Below, in pieces: positions 25,611 to 34,393 of a DNA stretch of 64,000 nucleotides (the stretch's first letter is position 1; every line of letters starts with the position of its first letter). Position numbers and translations under genes: made by a program. This DNA comes from Chitinophaga sp. CB10 (GTDB lineage Bacteria > Bacteroidota > Bacteroidia > Chitinophagales > Chitinophagaceae), in the NCBI GenBank assembly GCA_001870995.2, contig MLAV02000008.1, forward strand, positions 62,001 to 126,000, given 5' to 3'. Below the pieces are notes generated by a model. The model was not told where the DNA came from, searched no databases, and was given only the letters and a program-made list of their open reading frames with translations.

Positions 25611-25762
25611 TTCGGGAAAGGTACACGCTAGCCGTTACAAAATTCGATGCTCAAGGTATTGTGCGGAACAAGGTTGCATAAGTTTTAGCTCGTTTTAGCA
25701 CTTCTTAAAATCCGCATTCACGGTCGGGTCGAAGGATTAAAATGGTGAATTAACAATTAAAT
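25611..25762 (+). other. 152-bp gap within the polysaccharide operon
   Basis: This is the largest gap between the flippase and the end of the operon. Its base composition is less AT-rich than the genes on either side, and short frames such as VTKFDAQGIVRNKVA end quickly. No promoter or terminator was seen. It may be the scar of a replaced gene. Confidence 0.4.
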
Positions 25763-26869
25763 ATGAAGGTATTATACGATCATCAGACTTTCACCATGCA
25801 GGAATATGGTGGTATTTCCAGATATTTTTATGAACTGATTAGTCACGGACGGCAGGATAGAGAAATGGAAATTGATGTTTCTGCCTGGCTGACAAATAAT
25901 GCATATTTAAATAAATCAACAAATGTTGGTTCACATTATTTTTTTCGGAGTAAACGCTTTCGAGGCAAATATCATATCATGAATATGATAAATAAAACTA
26001 TTTCTGAAAAAAAAATCGGGAAAGGAAATCATGATATAATCCACCCAACATACTATGATCCGTATTTTCTGAATCATGTAAAGGGACAGGTTTTTACAGC
26101 AACGTACCTTGACATGATCCATGAAAAATTTGCGGATAAATTCGAAGTACTTAACGATAAGTCCATTTTTAGGAATAAAAAATTATTACTGGAGAAGGCG
26201 CCACGTGTAATAGCTATATCCGCGTCCACTAAAAGAGATATGATCGATATTTTTGGGGTGGATGGTTCCAAAATAGAAGTTATCTATTTGGGAAGCTCTT
26301 TCAAGGACGATGCGGTTAACATTGCTGAAAGGATTGTAATTAATCCGTATATCCTATTTGTAGGCAACAGATCAGGATACAAAAATTTTGATTTTTTTGT
26401 TTCTTCTATCGCCCCTATCATACATAAGCAAGCGGATTTGAAGTTAATTGCAGCGGGCGGTGGAGACTTTACTGATTCAGAAAGAGAATTACTCCGCCAA
26501 TTGGGTATTGCCGAACAGGTGGAGCAAGTCAGGATCAATGATAAAGTATTGAAAAATCTATACAAATATGCAGAGATGTTTGTGTTTCCATCCTTATATG
26601 AAGGATTTGGAATCCCAGTACTAGAAGCATTTTCTCTCAAATGTCCTGTTGTGGTAAGTAATCGAAGTTCTTTACCTGAAATAGCGGAAGAGGCTGCAGT
26701 TTATTTTGATCCAACGGATGCTGATAGTATATACAAAGCTGTGGATAATTTGTTAGGCAATACAGCCCAACAACAGGAATTGAAAAGGTTGGGAACCTTA
26801 CAAGAAAAGAAATTTTCTTGGGAGGCAACTTATATCAAGACAAAGAATTTTTATAAATCACTGATATAA
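25763..26869 (+). CDS. Glycosyltransferase family 4 (GT-B fold)
   Basis: A 368-residue GT-B enzyme. The N-terminal domain starts 'MKVLYDHQTFTMQEYGGISRYF'-like with the Gly-Gly acceptor loop, and the C-terminal donor domain has 'LFVGNRSGYKNFDF' and the retaining E-x7-E motif in 'PSLYEGFGIPVLEAFSL'. It probably transfers a sugar, often mannose, rhamnose or fucose, to the lipid-linked repeat unit. Its stop overlaps the next start by one base (TAATG). The sugar is not predictable. Confidence 0.9.
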   Translation: MKVLYDHQTFTMQEYGGISRYFYELISHGRQDREMEIDVSAWLTNNAYLNKSTNVGSHYFFRSKRFRGKYHIMNMINKTISEKKIGKGNHDIIHPTYYDPYFLNHVKGQVFTATYLDMIHEKFADKFEVLNDKSIFRNKKLLLEKAPRVIAISASTKRDMIDIFGVDGSKIEVIYLGSSFKDDAVNIAERIVINPYILFVGNRSGYKNFDFFVSSIAPIIHKQADLKLIAAGGGDFTDSERELLRQLGIAEQVEQVRINDKVLKNLYKYAEMFVFPSLYEGFGIPVLEAFSLKCPVVVSNRSSLPEIAEEAAVYFDPTDADSIYKAVDNLLGNTAQQQELKRLGTLQEKKFSWEATYIKTKNFYKSLI

Positions 26870-27846
26870 TGGTTGCAATAGTAACAGGAATTACAGGGCA
26901 GGACGGTGCATACCTTGCTAAGTTGTTGTTAAGTAAGGGCTATGAAGTAATTGGAATTGTTCGAAGAAATCATTCAATTTTACCGGAGAAGCTGGTATAT
27001 CTGGGGATTATTGGCCGTGTAAAGCTTGTTGAATGTGATCTGATGGATATGTCAAGCGTGATTAATATAATCACCGAATATAAGCCAACGGAGGTCTATA
27101 ATCTTGCGGCACAAAGCTCAGTTGGTATATCATTTCATCAGCCGATTGGTACCATACAATTTAATATTATTTCCGTCCTTAATTTACTGGAGGCTATCCG
27201 ATTGTCCAGCCCGAATACAAAATTATATCAGGCCTCGAGTAGTGAAATGTATGGTAAAGTAAAACACTTGCCTGTTACTACGGATACACCAATGCATCCC
27301 TTGAGTCCGTATGCAATATCAAAAGCATCCGCTTACTGGACAATTGTTAATTATAGGGAGTCCTACGGATTATATGCATGTAATGGTGTACTCTTTAACC
27401 ATGAGTCTTTTCTTAGGAGTCCTAATTTTTTCGTGAAAAAAATAATTAGCGAATCTGTTAAGAATAGAAGCAATACTGAATGGATATTAAAGGTGGGTAA
27501 TATCGATGTAAAGAGAGATTTTGGTTTCTCTGTAAAGTATGTTGAAGCGATGTGGCTAATGTTACAGCAAGATACCCCCCAGGATTTCATGATTTGCTCA
27601 GGTAAAAGTATTACGCTTAGATCAATTATTGAGTATGTATTTAATCGTCTTGATATACCGTTAGCCAGATATAAGGTGGATAGTGAATTATTTAGGCCGA
27701 CGGATATTGATGATATTTATGGAGATAATTCCATGGCTAAGAATATTCTTAAATGGGAGTATGACTGTGACTTTTATCAGGTGTTGGATATACTTATTGA
27801 AGAAGAAGAAAAAGCGATGGGCAAAAGTAAATCTCAGGAAAAATGA
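26869..27846 (+). CDS. GDP-mannose 4,6-dehydratase-like SDR enzyme (second Gmd paralog)
   Basis: A 325-residue extended SDR opening with the NAD(P) motif TGITGQDGAYLAKLL. The active-site set is SSSE...YAISK (Ser in place of the usual Thr of Gmd 'STSE'), and 'LFNHESFLRSPNFFVKKI' aligns with the Gmd substrate loop. It is about 45 residues shorter than the canonical Gmd at 32.3 kb, mainly in the C-terminal half. It may be a GDP-sugar dehydratase with another substrate, a 4-reductase (RMD-like), or redundant. It is translationally coupled on both sides (1-base and 4-base overlaps). Confidence 0.8.
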   Translation: MVAIVTGITGQDGAYLAKLLLSKGYEVIGIVRRNHSILPEKLVYLGIIGRVKLVECDLMDMSSVINIITEYKPTEVYNLAAQSSVGISFHQPIGTIQFNIISVLNLLEAIRLSSPNTKLYQASSSEMYGKVKHLPVTTDTPMHPLSPYAISKASAYWTIVNYRESYGLYACNGVLFNHESFLRSPNFFVKKIISESVKNRSNTEWILKVGNIDVKRDFGFSVKYVEAMWLMLQQDTPQDFMICSGKSITLRSIIEYVFNRLDIPLARYKVDSELFRPTDIDDIYGDNSMAKNILKWEYDCDFYQVLDILIEEEEKAMGKSKSQEK

Positions 27847-28637
27847 ATCCGAAAATTTCAATCATAACGGTCGTATATAATGCTGAAAAGTTGATTGAGG
27901 CAACTATCAAAAGCATTCTATCCCAAACCAATACAAATTATGAGATGGTGGTGATTGATGGCGGTTCTACGGATAGAACTGTTGAAATTATTAACCAGTA
28001 TAGGACCAGCATATCCTACTTTATAAGTGAAAAGGATAAAGGGATCTATGATGCGATGAATAAAGGAATTGCGGCAGCATCCGGGGAGTGGTTGTTTTTT
28101 TTAAATGCCGGTGATTTATTTGCCTCCGAACATGTCTTGGAAGAAGTAGCTGATGAATTAGATAAAGTGACCACTGATATAGATATGGTTTATGGAGACA
28201 TCTGTTTTTATGACAAGCAAAGGGCATATGTATTCAGACAACAGACTAATCAGATAAAATTAAACCTTAATCCAATTTGTCATCAGGCAATTTTCACTCG
28301 GCGCGCAGCCCAACATCTGTTCGATTTAAATTATAAGCTTTGTGCAGATCACGCACATGCCTATCAGATTTTTAGAAGTGGAAGAAGCAAATACATGCCA
28401 GGTAGGGTTATTGCAAAAATGTTGATGGGAGGAGCAAGTAGCAATGTTAAGCAAACGACCAGGGAAAAATTCAATATTTCCTTTAGATATGGTAGAGTTG
28501 TCGACAAGACGGTGGCTGTGTTTTTTTGGATGTATAATTTTACAAAATTTGGAATCAAAAGATTGTTAATGATGGCAGGGGACAAATATTTTATTAAAAT
28601 GCAAAGGCTCAAGAACAAAGTGGAAGGAGGTGTCTAA
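27843..28637 (+). CDS. Glycosyltransferase family 2
   Basis: A 264-residue GT-A enzyme of the WcaA/colanic-acid-like subgroup: 'ISIITVVYNAEKLIEATIKSIL' opening, 'VIDGGSTDRT', 'ISEKDKGIYDAMNKGI' and the metal-site region 'FLNAGD'. It adds one residue of the repeat unit at the cytoplasmic face. Starts within the stop of the preceding gene (ATGA). Confidence 0.9.
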   Translation: MNPKISIITVVYNAEKLIEATIKSILSQTNTNYEMVVIDGGSTDRTVEIINQYRTSISYFISEKDKGIYDAMNKGIAAASGEWLFFLNAGDLFASEHVLEEVADELDKVTTDIDMVYGDICFYDKQRAYVFRQQTNQIKLNLNPICHQAIFTRRAAQHLFDLNYKLCADHAHAYQIFRSGRSKYMPGRVIAKMLMGGASSNVKQTTREKFNISFRYGRVVDKTVAVFFWMYNFTKFGIKRLLMMAGDKYFIKMQRLKNKVEGGV

Positions 28638-28638
28638 T

Positions 28639-29802
28639 ATGACGTTAAAGAATCCTGTTTATTTATATGTCTGTATATGGCTCGTCGTTTTAGTGCTTTA
28701 TCAAATGCACTTAAGTAACGTTCTTATACCGCTTTCTGATGCGACAACAAGCTATGTAGTTGCATCTTGCCTTTCATTTGCGATACCAGGTATTCTTTTC
28801 TCAATTATTTGTATTGGCCGCCGAAATCCAACTCGTGAAATATATGTTCAAAGTAATGTAAATAACAAACTACGAATCCTCATTTATTTTTGGCTGTTTT
28901 TTACTGCCATAGAAACTGTATGTTTTGGTCCCTTTCCAATTCTAAGTTTTTTTGGAATACCAACAGCATTATATACAGAATGGGGTTTTTCCGGACTGCA
29001 TGGCCTATTGAATTCTACCATAATCGTTCTCAGCAATTACAGCTTCTACTTTTTCTTATCTAAAAAGGATAAAAAGTATCTTCTGTACTTTTTCTTGTGT
29101 TTGATGTGGGCTATTATACTTGTGACCAGGCAGATGTTAATGTCAATGGTTATAGAGGCCTTTTTCATATTCTTTTTCACTGGACAACTGAAAATAAAAA
29201 CAGTATTAAAAGTCGGGCTTATAGGATTTCTGATTGTTTTCATTTTTGGCTTGTTAGGTGATTTGCGATCTGGTGGAGACGCTTTCTTATATCTGGCAGA
29301 TCCTACACCGGCATTTCCTACCTTTCTGCCATCTGGTTTCCTTTGGGTATATATATACATTACTTCCCCATTGAATAATATAAACTACAATATGCCTACC
29401 TATCAGCCCTTTACATTTTCTTTTACTGATGCTGCATCACAGTTGGTCCCCAGCGTCATAAGGGAGAAGATATTTGGCCCGCCTGCCGGAGAGTTTAAGC
29501 TGGTTAATGAGTTTCTAAACGTAGGAAGCGCCCATACGACTTTCTTGTCTGGGTTTGGATATAATGGTGCATTAATTGTATTTTTTCTAATGGGAATCTT
29601 CTGTACGTATGTATTTATGAAATATTGTAATAACAGGGTGAATATTAAGTGGATATTCATCCTTGTAGTACTCTGTCATAATATAACCATGTCCGTTTTT
29701 GTGGATTTTTTTACCAATCTCGTTTTTACATTCCAGATAATTTTGCATTTCTGGATAGGATCTTCGTTAAAACAGCAAGGCGCCAGATATGCAGAAATTT
29801 AG
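28639..29802 (+). CDS. Wzy-like O-antigen/oligosaccharide polymerase
   Basis: A 387-residue very hydrophobic protein with roughly 10-11 membrane helices and a larger loop in the C-terminal half (about 235-300), the topology of Wzy polymerases; primary sequence in this family is not conserved, so the call rests on topology and locus. The frame opens at a GTG (28630), but GGAAGGAGG at 28622-28630 sits 8 nt before ATG 28639, a strong Shine-Dalgarno that fixes this start. It overlaps the following GT2 by 14 nt. Confidence 0.78.
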   Translation: MTLKNPVYLYVCIWLVVLVLYQMHLSNVLIPLSDATTSYVVASCLSFAIPGILFSIICIGRRNPTREIYVQSNVNNKLRILIYFWLFFTAIETVCFGPFPILSFFGIPTALYTEWGFSGLHGLLNSTIIVLSNYSFYFFLSKKDKKYLLYFFLCLMWAIILVTRQMLMSMVIEAFFIFFFTGQLKIKTVLKVGLIGFLIVFIFGLLGDLRSGGDAFLYLADPTPAFPTFLPSGFLWVYIYITSPLNNINYNMPTYQPFTFSFTDAASQLVPSVIREKIFGPPAGEFKLVNEFLNVGSAHTTFLSGFGYNGALIVFFLMGIFCTYVFMKYCNNRVNIKWIFILVVLCHNITMSVFVDFFTNLVFTFQIILHFWIGSSLKQQGARYAEI

Positions 29803-30565
29803 TGTGATAATACCAGTATATAATTCTGAAAAAACTATTTACAGAGCCATTAAGTCTGTTTTTGAGCAGAATTATGACAGTTTTGAAATAGTAGTAATAA
29901 ATGATGGTAGTAAAGATCAGTCTCTGTCGGAAATTAACCGAGCCCAAGCGGAATTCGATAAAAAAGATATATTAAATGTCATAACCCTACCTACGAATAA
30001 AGGTGTTTCAAATGCGAGGAATACAGGGTGGGATAATGCAAGAGGAGAATATATAGCTTTTTTGGATGCGGATGATACTTGGCACCCCGAAAAACTATCC
30101 TATGTAAATGATGTACTCCGGAAAAATGATATAGCCATGTTTTGCCATTATTATGGGTTACCTGGAGATGATATTACTTTATCGGAGAATGGAATAAAAC
30201 GGATTTCTTTTCCTCTTTTTTTGTTGAGAAATACTTTTCAAACTTCCTGTGTAATTATTAAAAGAACTATTCCAAACCGGTTTAATACAGAGATGTCACA
30301 CTGTGAGGACTATGATTTGCTGCTAAAAATTTGTTATTATTATCCGTCCTATTATTCGAAAATGAAATTAACCATTCTCGGCAGGCCGCAGCTAACATCG
30401 GGTGGATTAAGCGCCAATAAATGGAAGATGCGGAAAGGCGAAATGAATATATATAAAAATTTATATAAATTAAATTTTATGTTTTTGCCCGTCGGATGCG
30501 TATTGATGGTATTCTCGTTGTTCAAACATATTTTCAAATTAGGGCATCTCAAGATTAAAAATTAG
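29789..30565 (+). CDS. Glycosyltransferase family 2
   Basis: A 258-residue GT-A enzyme: 'FSVIIPVYNSEKTIYRAIKSV', 'VINDGSKDQS', 'NKGVSNARNTGWDNARGEYIAFLDADD' with the DAD metal motif. The C-terminus (about 228-250) is hydrophobic and basic and may associate with the membrane. Acceptor and donor unknown. Confidence 0.9.
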   Translation: MQKFSVIIPVYNSEKTIYRAIKSVFEQNYDSFEIVVINDGSKDQSLSEINRAQAEFDKKDILNVITLPTNKGVSNARNTGWDNARGEYIAFLDADDTWHPEKLSYVNDVLRKNDIAMFCHYYGLPGDDITLSENGIKRISFPLFLLRNTFQTSCVIIKRTIPNRFNTEMSHCEDYDLLLKICYYYPSYYSKMKLTILGRPQLTSGGLSANKWKMRKGEMNIYKNLYKLNFMFLPVGCVLMVFSLFKHIFKLGHLKIKN

Positions 30566-30572
30566 TCAATAC

Positions 30573-31373
30573 ATGGTGAATATTTCAATAGTTTTATTCA
30601 AACATCCTTGGAGCGAAATAAAACCTCTTGTAGACACATGTCTGCGAAGCGATTATGTGAATAAAATATACCTGGTGGATAATTCGCCATCCAGGATGGC
30701 GATGGAGGCTCTTTCTCCCAGAGTGGTCTATACGTTTACTGGAAAAAATTTGGGATATGGAGCCGGACACAACATTGCGATCCGGGAGAGCATCAAAGAT
30801 GATATAAGATACCACCTTGTCTTGAATCCTGATATTGAAATGGAACCTGATATATTAGGTAAAATAATAGGATATCTTGATAAGCATCCGGACACAGCCC
30901 AAGTATTACCAAAAGTCTTCTATCCGAATGGAGAAGTTCAATATCTTTGTAAATTGTTACCGACTCCAATGGATCTGATCTTTAGACGATTTATCCCCGG
31001 GCGATTTACTGCAAAACGAATGGAAAAGTTCCAGTTGAAGTTCACTGGATATAATAAGATTATGAATGTTCCTTACCTTTCCGGGTGTTTTATGTTCTTG
31101 CGTGTTGCTTCTTTAAAAGAGTGTGGAATTTTTGACGAAAGGTTTTTCATGTATCCAGAGGATATAGACCTTACCAGAAGATTAAATAAAAGGTATAAAA
31201 CCATTTTTTACCCTGATGTAAAGGTTATACATCACCATGCAGCAGAATCATACAAAAGCAAAAAGCTTTTATGGATACATATAACCAATATGATAAAATA
31301 TTTTAATAAGTGGGGCTGGATTGACGCTGATCGAAATAGAATCAATAGAGAAATCTTAAAGCAATTTAATTAG
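30573..31373 (+). CDS. Glycosyltransferase family 2, WbbL/rhamnosyltransferase-like
   Basis: A 266-residue GT-A enzyme with features of the WbbL/RfbF branch: 'LVDNSP', 'NLGYGAGHNIAI', 'HLVLNPDIE' and 'GCFMFLR...GIFDERFFMYPEDIDLTRRL'. Relatives transfer rhamnose or similar deoxysugars, which would fit a locus making GDP-deoxyhexoses, though most relatives use dTDP-rhamnose. Ends 1 bp before the next gene. Confidence 0.88.
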   Translation: MVNISIVLFKHPWSEIKPLVDTCLRSDYVNKIYLVDNSPSRMAMEALSPRVVYTFTGKNLGYGAGHNIAIRESIKDDIRYHLVLNPDIEMEPDILGKIIGYLDKHPDTAQVLPKVFYPNGEVQYLCKLLPTPMDLIFRRFIPGRFTAKRMEKFQLKFTGYNKIMNVPYLSGCFMFLRVASLKECGIFDERFFMYPEDIDLTRRLNKRYKTIFYPDVKVIHHHAAESYKSKKLLWIHITNMIKYFNKWGWIDADRNRINREILKQFN

Positions 31374-31374
31374 T

Positions 31375-32325
31375 ATGGCACATATTACAATAATTGGTGG
31401 AGCGGGTTTCATCGGTTCCGAACTTATTCGATGCCTGGCATCAACTCATAAGGTTGTTTCTCTTGATAAAAAATATAAAGATAAGAATACCGAAACTGAA
31501 AAATTTGTTGACGTAACAGATTTGGAATCATTAAGGACAGCTATTGGGCAGACTGACGTAATTATTTTGCTTGCAGCTGAACATACTGATAACGTTTCCC
31601 CTATATCTCTGTATTATGACGTTAACGTGCAGGGAGCTAAGAATGTGCTGGCAGTAATGGAGGAGAAAGGAATTAAGCGGCTTATTTTTACCAGCTCGGT
31701 TGCAGTTTATGGTCTTAATAAGGTTAATCCTAATGAAGAATCTCCTGTGGATCCCTTTAATCATTACGGTAAAAGTAAATGGGAAGCGGAAGAAGTAATG
31801 CGCCTCTGGTACAATGGGGATGCAGAAAAGGCCTTAACTATTATTAGACCTACTGTGGTTTTTGGTGAAGGAAACCGCGGTAATGTCTATAATCTATTGA
31901 AACAGATAAAGTCTGGTAAATTCTTTATGGTTGGCAACGGGGAGAATAAAAAGTCCATGAGCTACGTAAAGAATATAACTGATTTTATCAGGTTCTTGTT
32001 GGAAAAAGAAATAAAGGGTTATGAGGTATTCAATTATGCTGATAAGCCAGATCTAACAACCAACGAATTAACAGAACTAATTTATACAAAAATTAAGAAT
32101 AAAAGTAAGCCGATAAGGATTCCTTATTTCATAGGATATATGGGGGGATTAACCTTGGACATAATAGCAAAGCTGACAGGTAAGAAATTTCCAATTAGCA
32201 GGGTGCGAATTGAAAAATTCTGTGCGACAACCCAGTTTTCCGCAGAGAAAGTGTCTAATTTAGGTTTTAAAGCCCCATATTCGTTGAAAGCAGGCTTAGA
32301 AAATACCATTGAATCGATATCCTAA
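31375..32325 (+). CDS. NAD-dependent epimerase/dehydratase (extended SDR)
   Basis: A 316-residue extended SDR with GGAGFIGSEL (residues 8-17), 'TSSVAVYG' and the catalytic YGKSK. Overall it resembles the UDP-GlcNAc/UDP-hexose epimerase or WbpV-like reductase groups found in capsule loci. It is shorter than Gmd and unrelated to the two Gmd proteins beyond the SDR fold. It may prepare a non-fucose sugar for this polymer. Substrate unknown. Confidence 0.82.
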   Translation: MAHITIIGGAGFIGSELIRCLASTHKVVSLDKKYKDKNTETEKFVDVTDLESLRTAIGQTDVIILLAAEHTDNVSPISLYYDVNVQGAKNVLAVMEEKGIKRLIFTSSVAVYGLNKVNPNEESPVDPFNHYGKSKWEAEEVMRLWYNGDAEKALTIIRPTVVFGEGNRGNVYNLLKQIKSGKFFMVGNGENKKSMSYVKNITDFIRFLLEKEIKGYEVFNYADKPDLTTNELTELIYTKIKNKSKPIRIPYFIGYMGGLTLDIIAKLTGKKFPISRVRIEKFCATTQFSAEKVSNLGFKAPYSLKAGLENTIESIS

Positions 32326-32340
32326 AAACATAAAATAACA

Positions 32341-33453
32341 ATGAAAGTAGCTCTTATAACGGGTGTAACCGGACAGGATGGCGCATACCTTACAGAATTC
32401 CTGCTTAAAAAAGGTTATGAAGTTCACGGTGTTAAGCGTCGTGCATCATTATTCAATACTGACAGGATTGATCATTTGTATCAAGATCCACATGAGAAGA
32501 ACGTGCGTTTTAAACTTCATTATGGTGATTTAACAGATAGTACCAACTTAATTCGTATTATTCAGGAAGTACAGCCAGATGAGATTTATAATTTAGGCGC
32601 AATGAGCCATGTTCAGGTAAGTTTTGAAGCACCCGAATATACAGCAGATGCTGATGGAATCGGTACATTACGCATTCTCGAAGCAGTACGCATTTTAGGA
32701 TTAACGCAGAAGACGAAGATTTACCAGGCTTCCACATCAGAGCTTTATGGCTTAGTGCAAGAAGTTCCACAATCGGAAAAAACACCGTTTTATCCGCGGT
32801 CTCCATACGCGGTTGCAAAAATGTATGCTTTCTGGATAACTGTCAACTACAGGGAAGCATATAATATGTTTGCCTGCAATGGTATCCTGTTTAACCATGA
32901 GAGCCCACTCCGAGGAGAGACTTTTGTAACAAGAAAGATCACAAGGGCAGTTGCCAAATTATCTTTAGGAATGCAGGATAAACTCTATATGGGTAACCTG
33001 GATGCCAAGAGAGATTGGGGACATGCTAAGGATTACGTCGAAGCAATGTGGCTGATTCTGCAACAGGAAAAGCCGGAGGATTTTGTAATCGCTACTGGTA
33101 TCACAACAACTGTTCGAGACTTCATTAAAATGGCCTTTGCTGAGGTCGGTGTTACTATTGAATTCAAAGGTGAAGGAGTTAATGAAGTTGGTATTGTAAA
33201 GGAAAATAATAACCTTGACTGTCCTTTATCAGTTGGTCAGGAAGTTGTGGCAGTTGATCCAAGATACTTCCGTCCTACAGAAGTAGAATTGTTGATCGGT
33301 GATCCAACTAAATCCCAAACAAAATTAGGTTGGAAACCCAAATACGCTTTACCTGAACTTGTAAAAGAAATGGTGTTGGCAGATGTGGAGTTGTTTAAGA
33401 GGGAGAAACTTTTGAAAGACAACGGATATAAGGTCCTTAATCAATTTGAATAG
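32341..33453 (+). CDS. gmd: GDP-mannose 4,6-dehydratase
   Basis: A 370-residue canonical Gmd: TGVTGQDGAYLTEFL cofactor loop, 'VKRRASLFNTDRIDHLY', active site ASTSELYG with YAVAK, and 'FNHESPLRGETFVTRKI'. It converts GDP-D-mannose to GDP-4-keto-6-deoxy-D-mannose. The next two genes supply the following step (GDP-fucose synthase) and the preceding one (mannose-1-P guanylyltransferase), so this end of the operon is a complete mannose-1-P to GDP-L-fucose path. Confidence 0.96.
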   Translation: MKVALITGVTGQDGAYLTEFLLKKGYEVHGVKRRASLFNTDRIDHLYQDPHEKNVRFKLHYGDLTDSTNLIRIIQEVQPDEIYNLGAMSHVQVSFEAPEYTADADGIGTLRILEAVRILGLTQKTKIYQASTSELYGLVQEVPQSEKTPFYPRSPYAVAKMYAFWITVNYREAYNMFACNGILFNHESPLRGETFVTRKITRAVAKLSLGMQDKLYMGNLDAKRDWGHAKDYVEAMWLILQQEKPEDFVIATGITTTVRDFIKMAFAEVGVTIEFKGEGVNEVGIVKENNNLDCPLSVGQEVVAVDPRYFRPTEVELLIGDPTKSQTKLGWKPKYALPELVKEMVLADVELFKREKLLKDNGYKVLNQFE

Positions 33454-33454
33454 C

Positions 33455-34387
33455 ATGAAAGCTAACGATAAAATATATGTAGCAGGGCACAGAGGGATGG
33501 TGGGCTCTGCCATTGTAAGAAAGCTACAGCAGGAAGGCTTTAAAAATATAGTGGTGCGGACCTCCAAGGAGCTTAATTTGCTTGATCAGGCAGCTGTAGC
33601 TGATTTTTTTGAAGAAAATAAGCCTGATTATGTGTTTCTAGCGGCTGCCAAAGTCGGTGGTATTATGGCAAATAATACTTTTAGAGGGCAGTTTATATAC
33701 GAGAACCTGATGATACAGAATAATGTAATTCATCATTCTCACCTCAATGGTGTAAAAAAGTTAATGTTCCTCGGCTCTTCCTGCATCTATCCAAAGCTGG
33801 CGCCTCAGCCATTAAAAGAAGAATACCTGCTAACGGGACCACTGGAACCCACCAACGAGCCATATGCGATCGCTAAGATAGCTGGTATTGAAATGTGTGA
33901 CGCTTATCGCGCCCAATACGGGAGTAGCTTTATTTCTGTAATGCCTACCAACTTATATGGGCCAAATGATAACTATGATCTATTGAGCTCTCATGTTTTA
34001 CCAGCTTTATTGCGTAAAATGCATGAGGCGAAAGTAAATAATAGCACTGAAGTTGTTATTTGGGGTACAGGTACGCCGTTGAGAGAGTTCTTGCATGTGG
34101 ATGATATGGCTGATGCTTGTTTCTTCCTGATGCAGCATTACGATGAACCCGGCCTGGTAAATATTGGAGTTGGCGAGGATATAAGTATTAAAGATTTAGC
34201 AGAGTTAATCAAGAGGATCGTAGGATTTAAGGGTGAACTTGTATTCGATTCCACTAAACCTGATGGAACCCCGCGTAAACTGATGGATGTATCCAAACTT
34301 CATAGTTACGGCTGGAAAGCGTCTATAGGATTGGAAGAAGGAATTGCGAGAGTTTATTCGGAGGTCAATCAAAATAACTGGATATAA
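33455..34387 (+). CDS. fcl: GDP-L-fucose synthase
   Basis: A 310-residue 3,5-epimerase/4-reductase. N-terminal 'VAGHRGMVGSAIVR', catalytic GSSCIYPK with NEPYAIAK, and 'PTNLYGPNDNYD' are the WcaG/Fcl signature. It makes GDP-L-fucose from the Gmd product with NADPH. The frame opens at a TTG inside gmd (33446), but ATG 33455, just after the gmd stop, gives the standard N-terminus. Confidence 0.95.
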   Translation: MKANDKIYVAGHRGMVGSAIVRKLQQEGFKNIVVRTSKELNLLDQAAVADFFEENKPDYVFLAAAKVGGIMANNTFRGQFIYENLMIQNNVIHHSHLNGVKKLMFLGSSCIYPKLAPQPLKEEYLLTGPLEPTNEPYAIAKIAGIEMCDAYRAQYGSSFISVMPTNLYGPNDNYDLLSSHVLPALLRKMHEAKVNNSTEVVIWGTGTPLREFLHVDDMADACFFLMQHYDEPGLVNIGVGEDISIKDLAELIKRIVGFKGELVFDSTKPDGTPRKLMDVSKLHSYGWKASIGLEEGIARVYSEVNQNNWI

Positions 34388-34393
34388 AAATTT

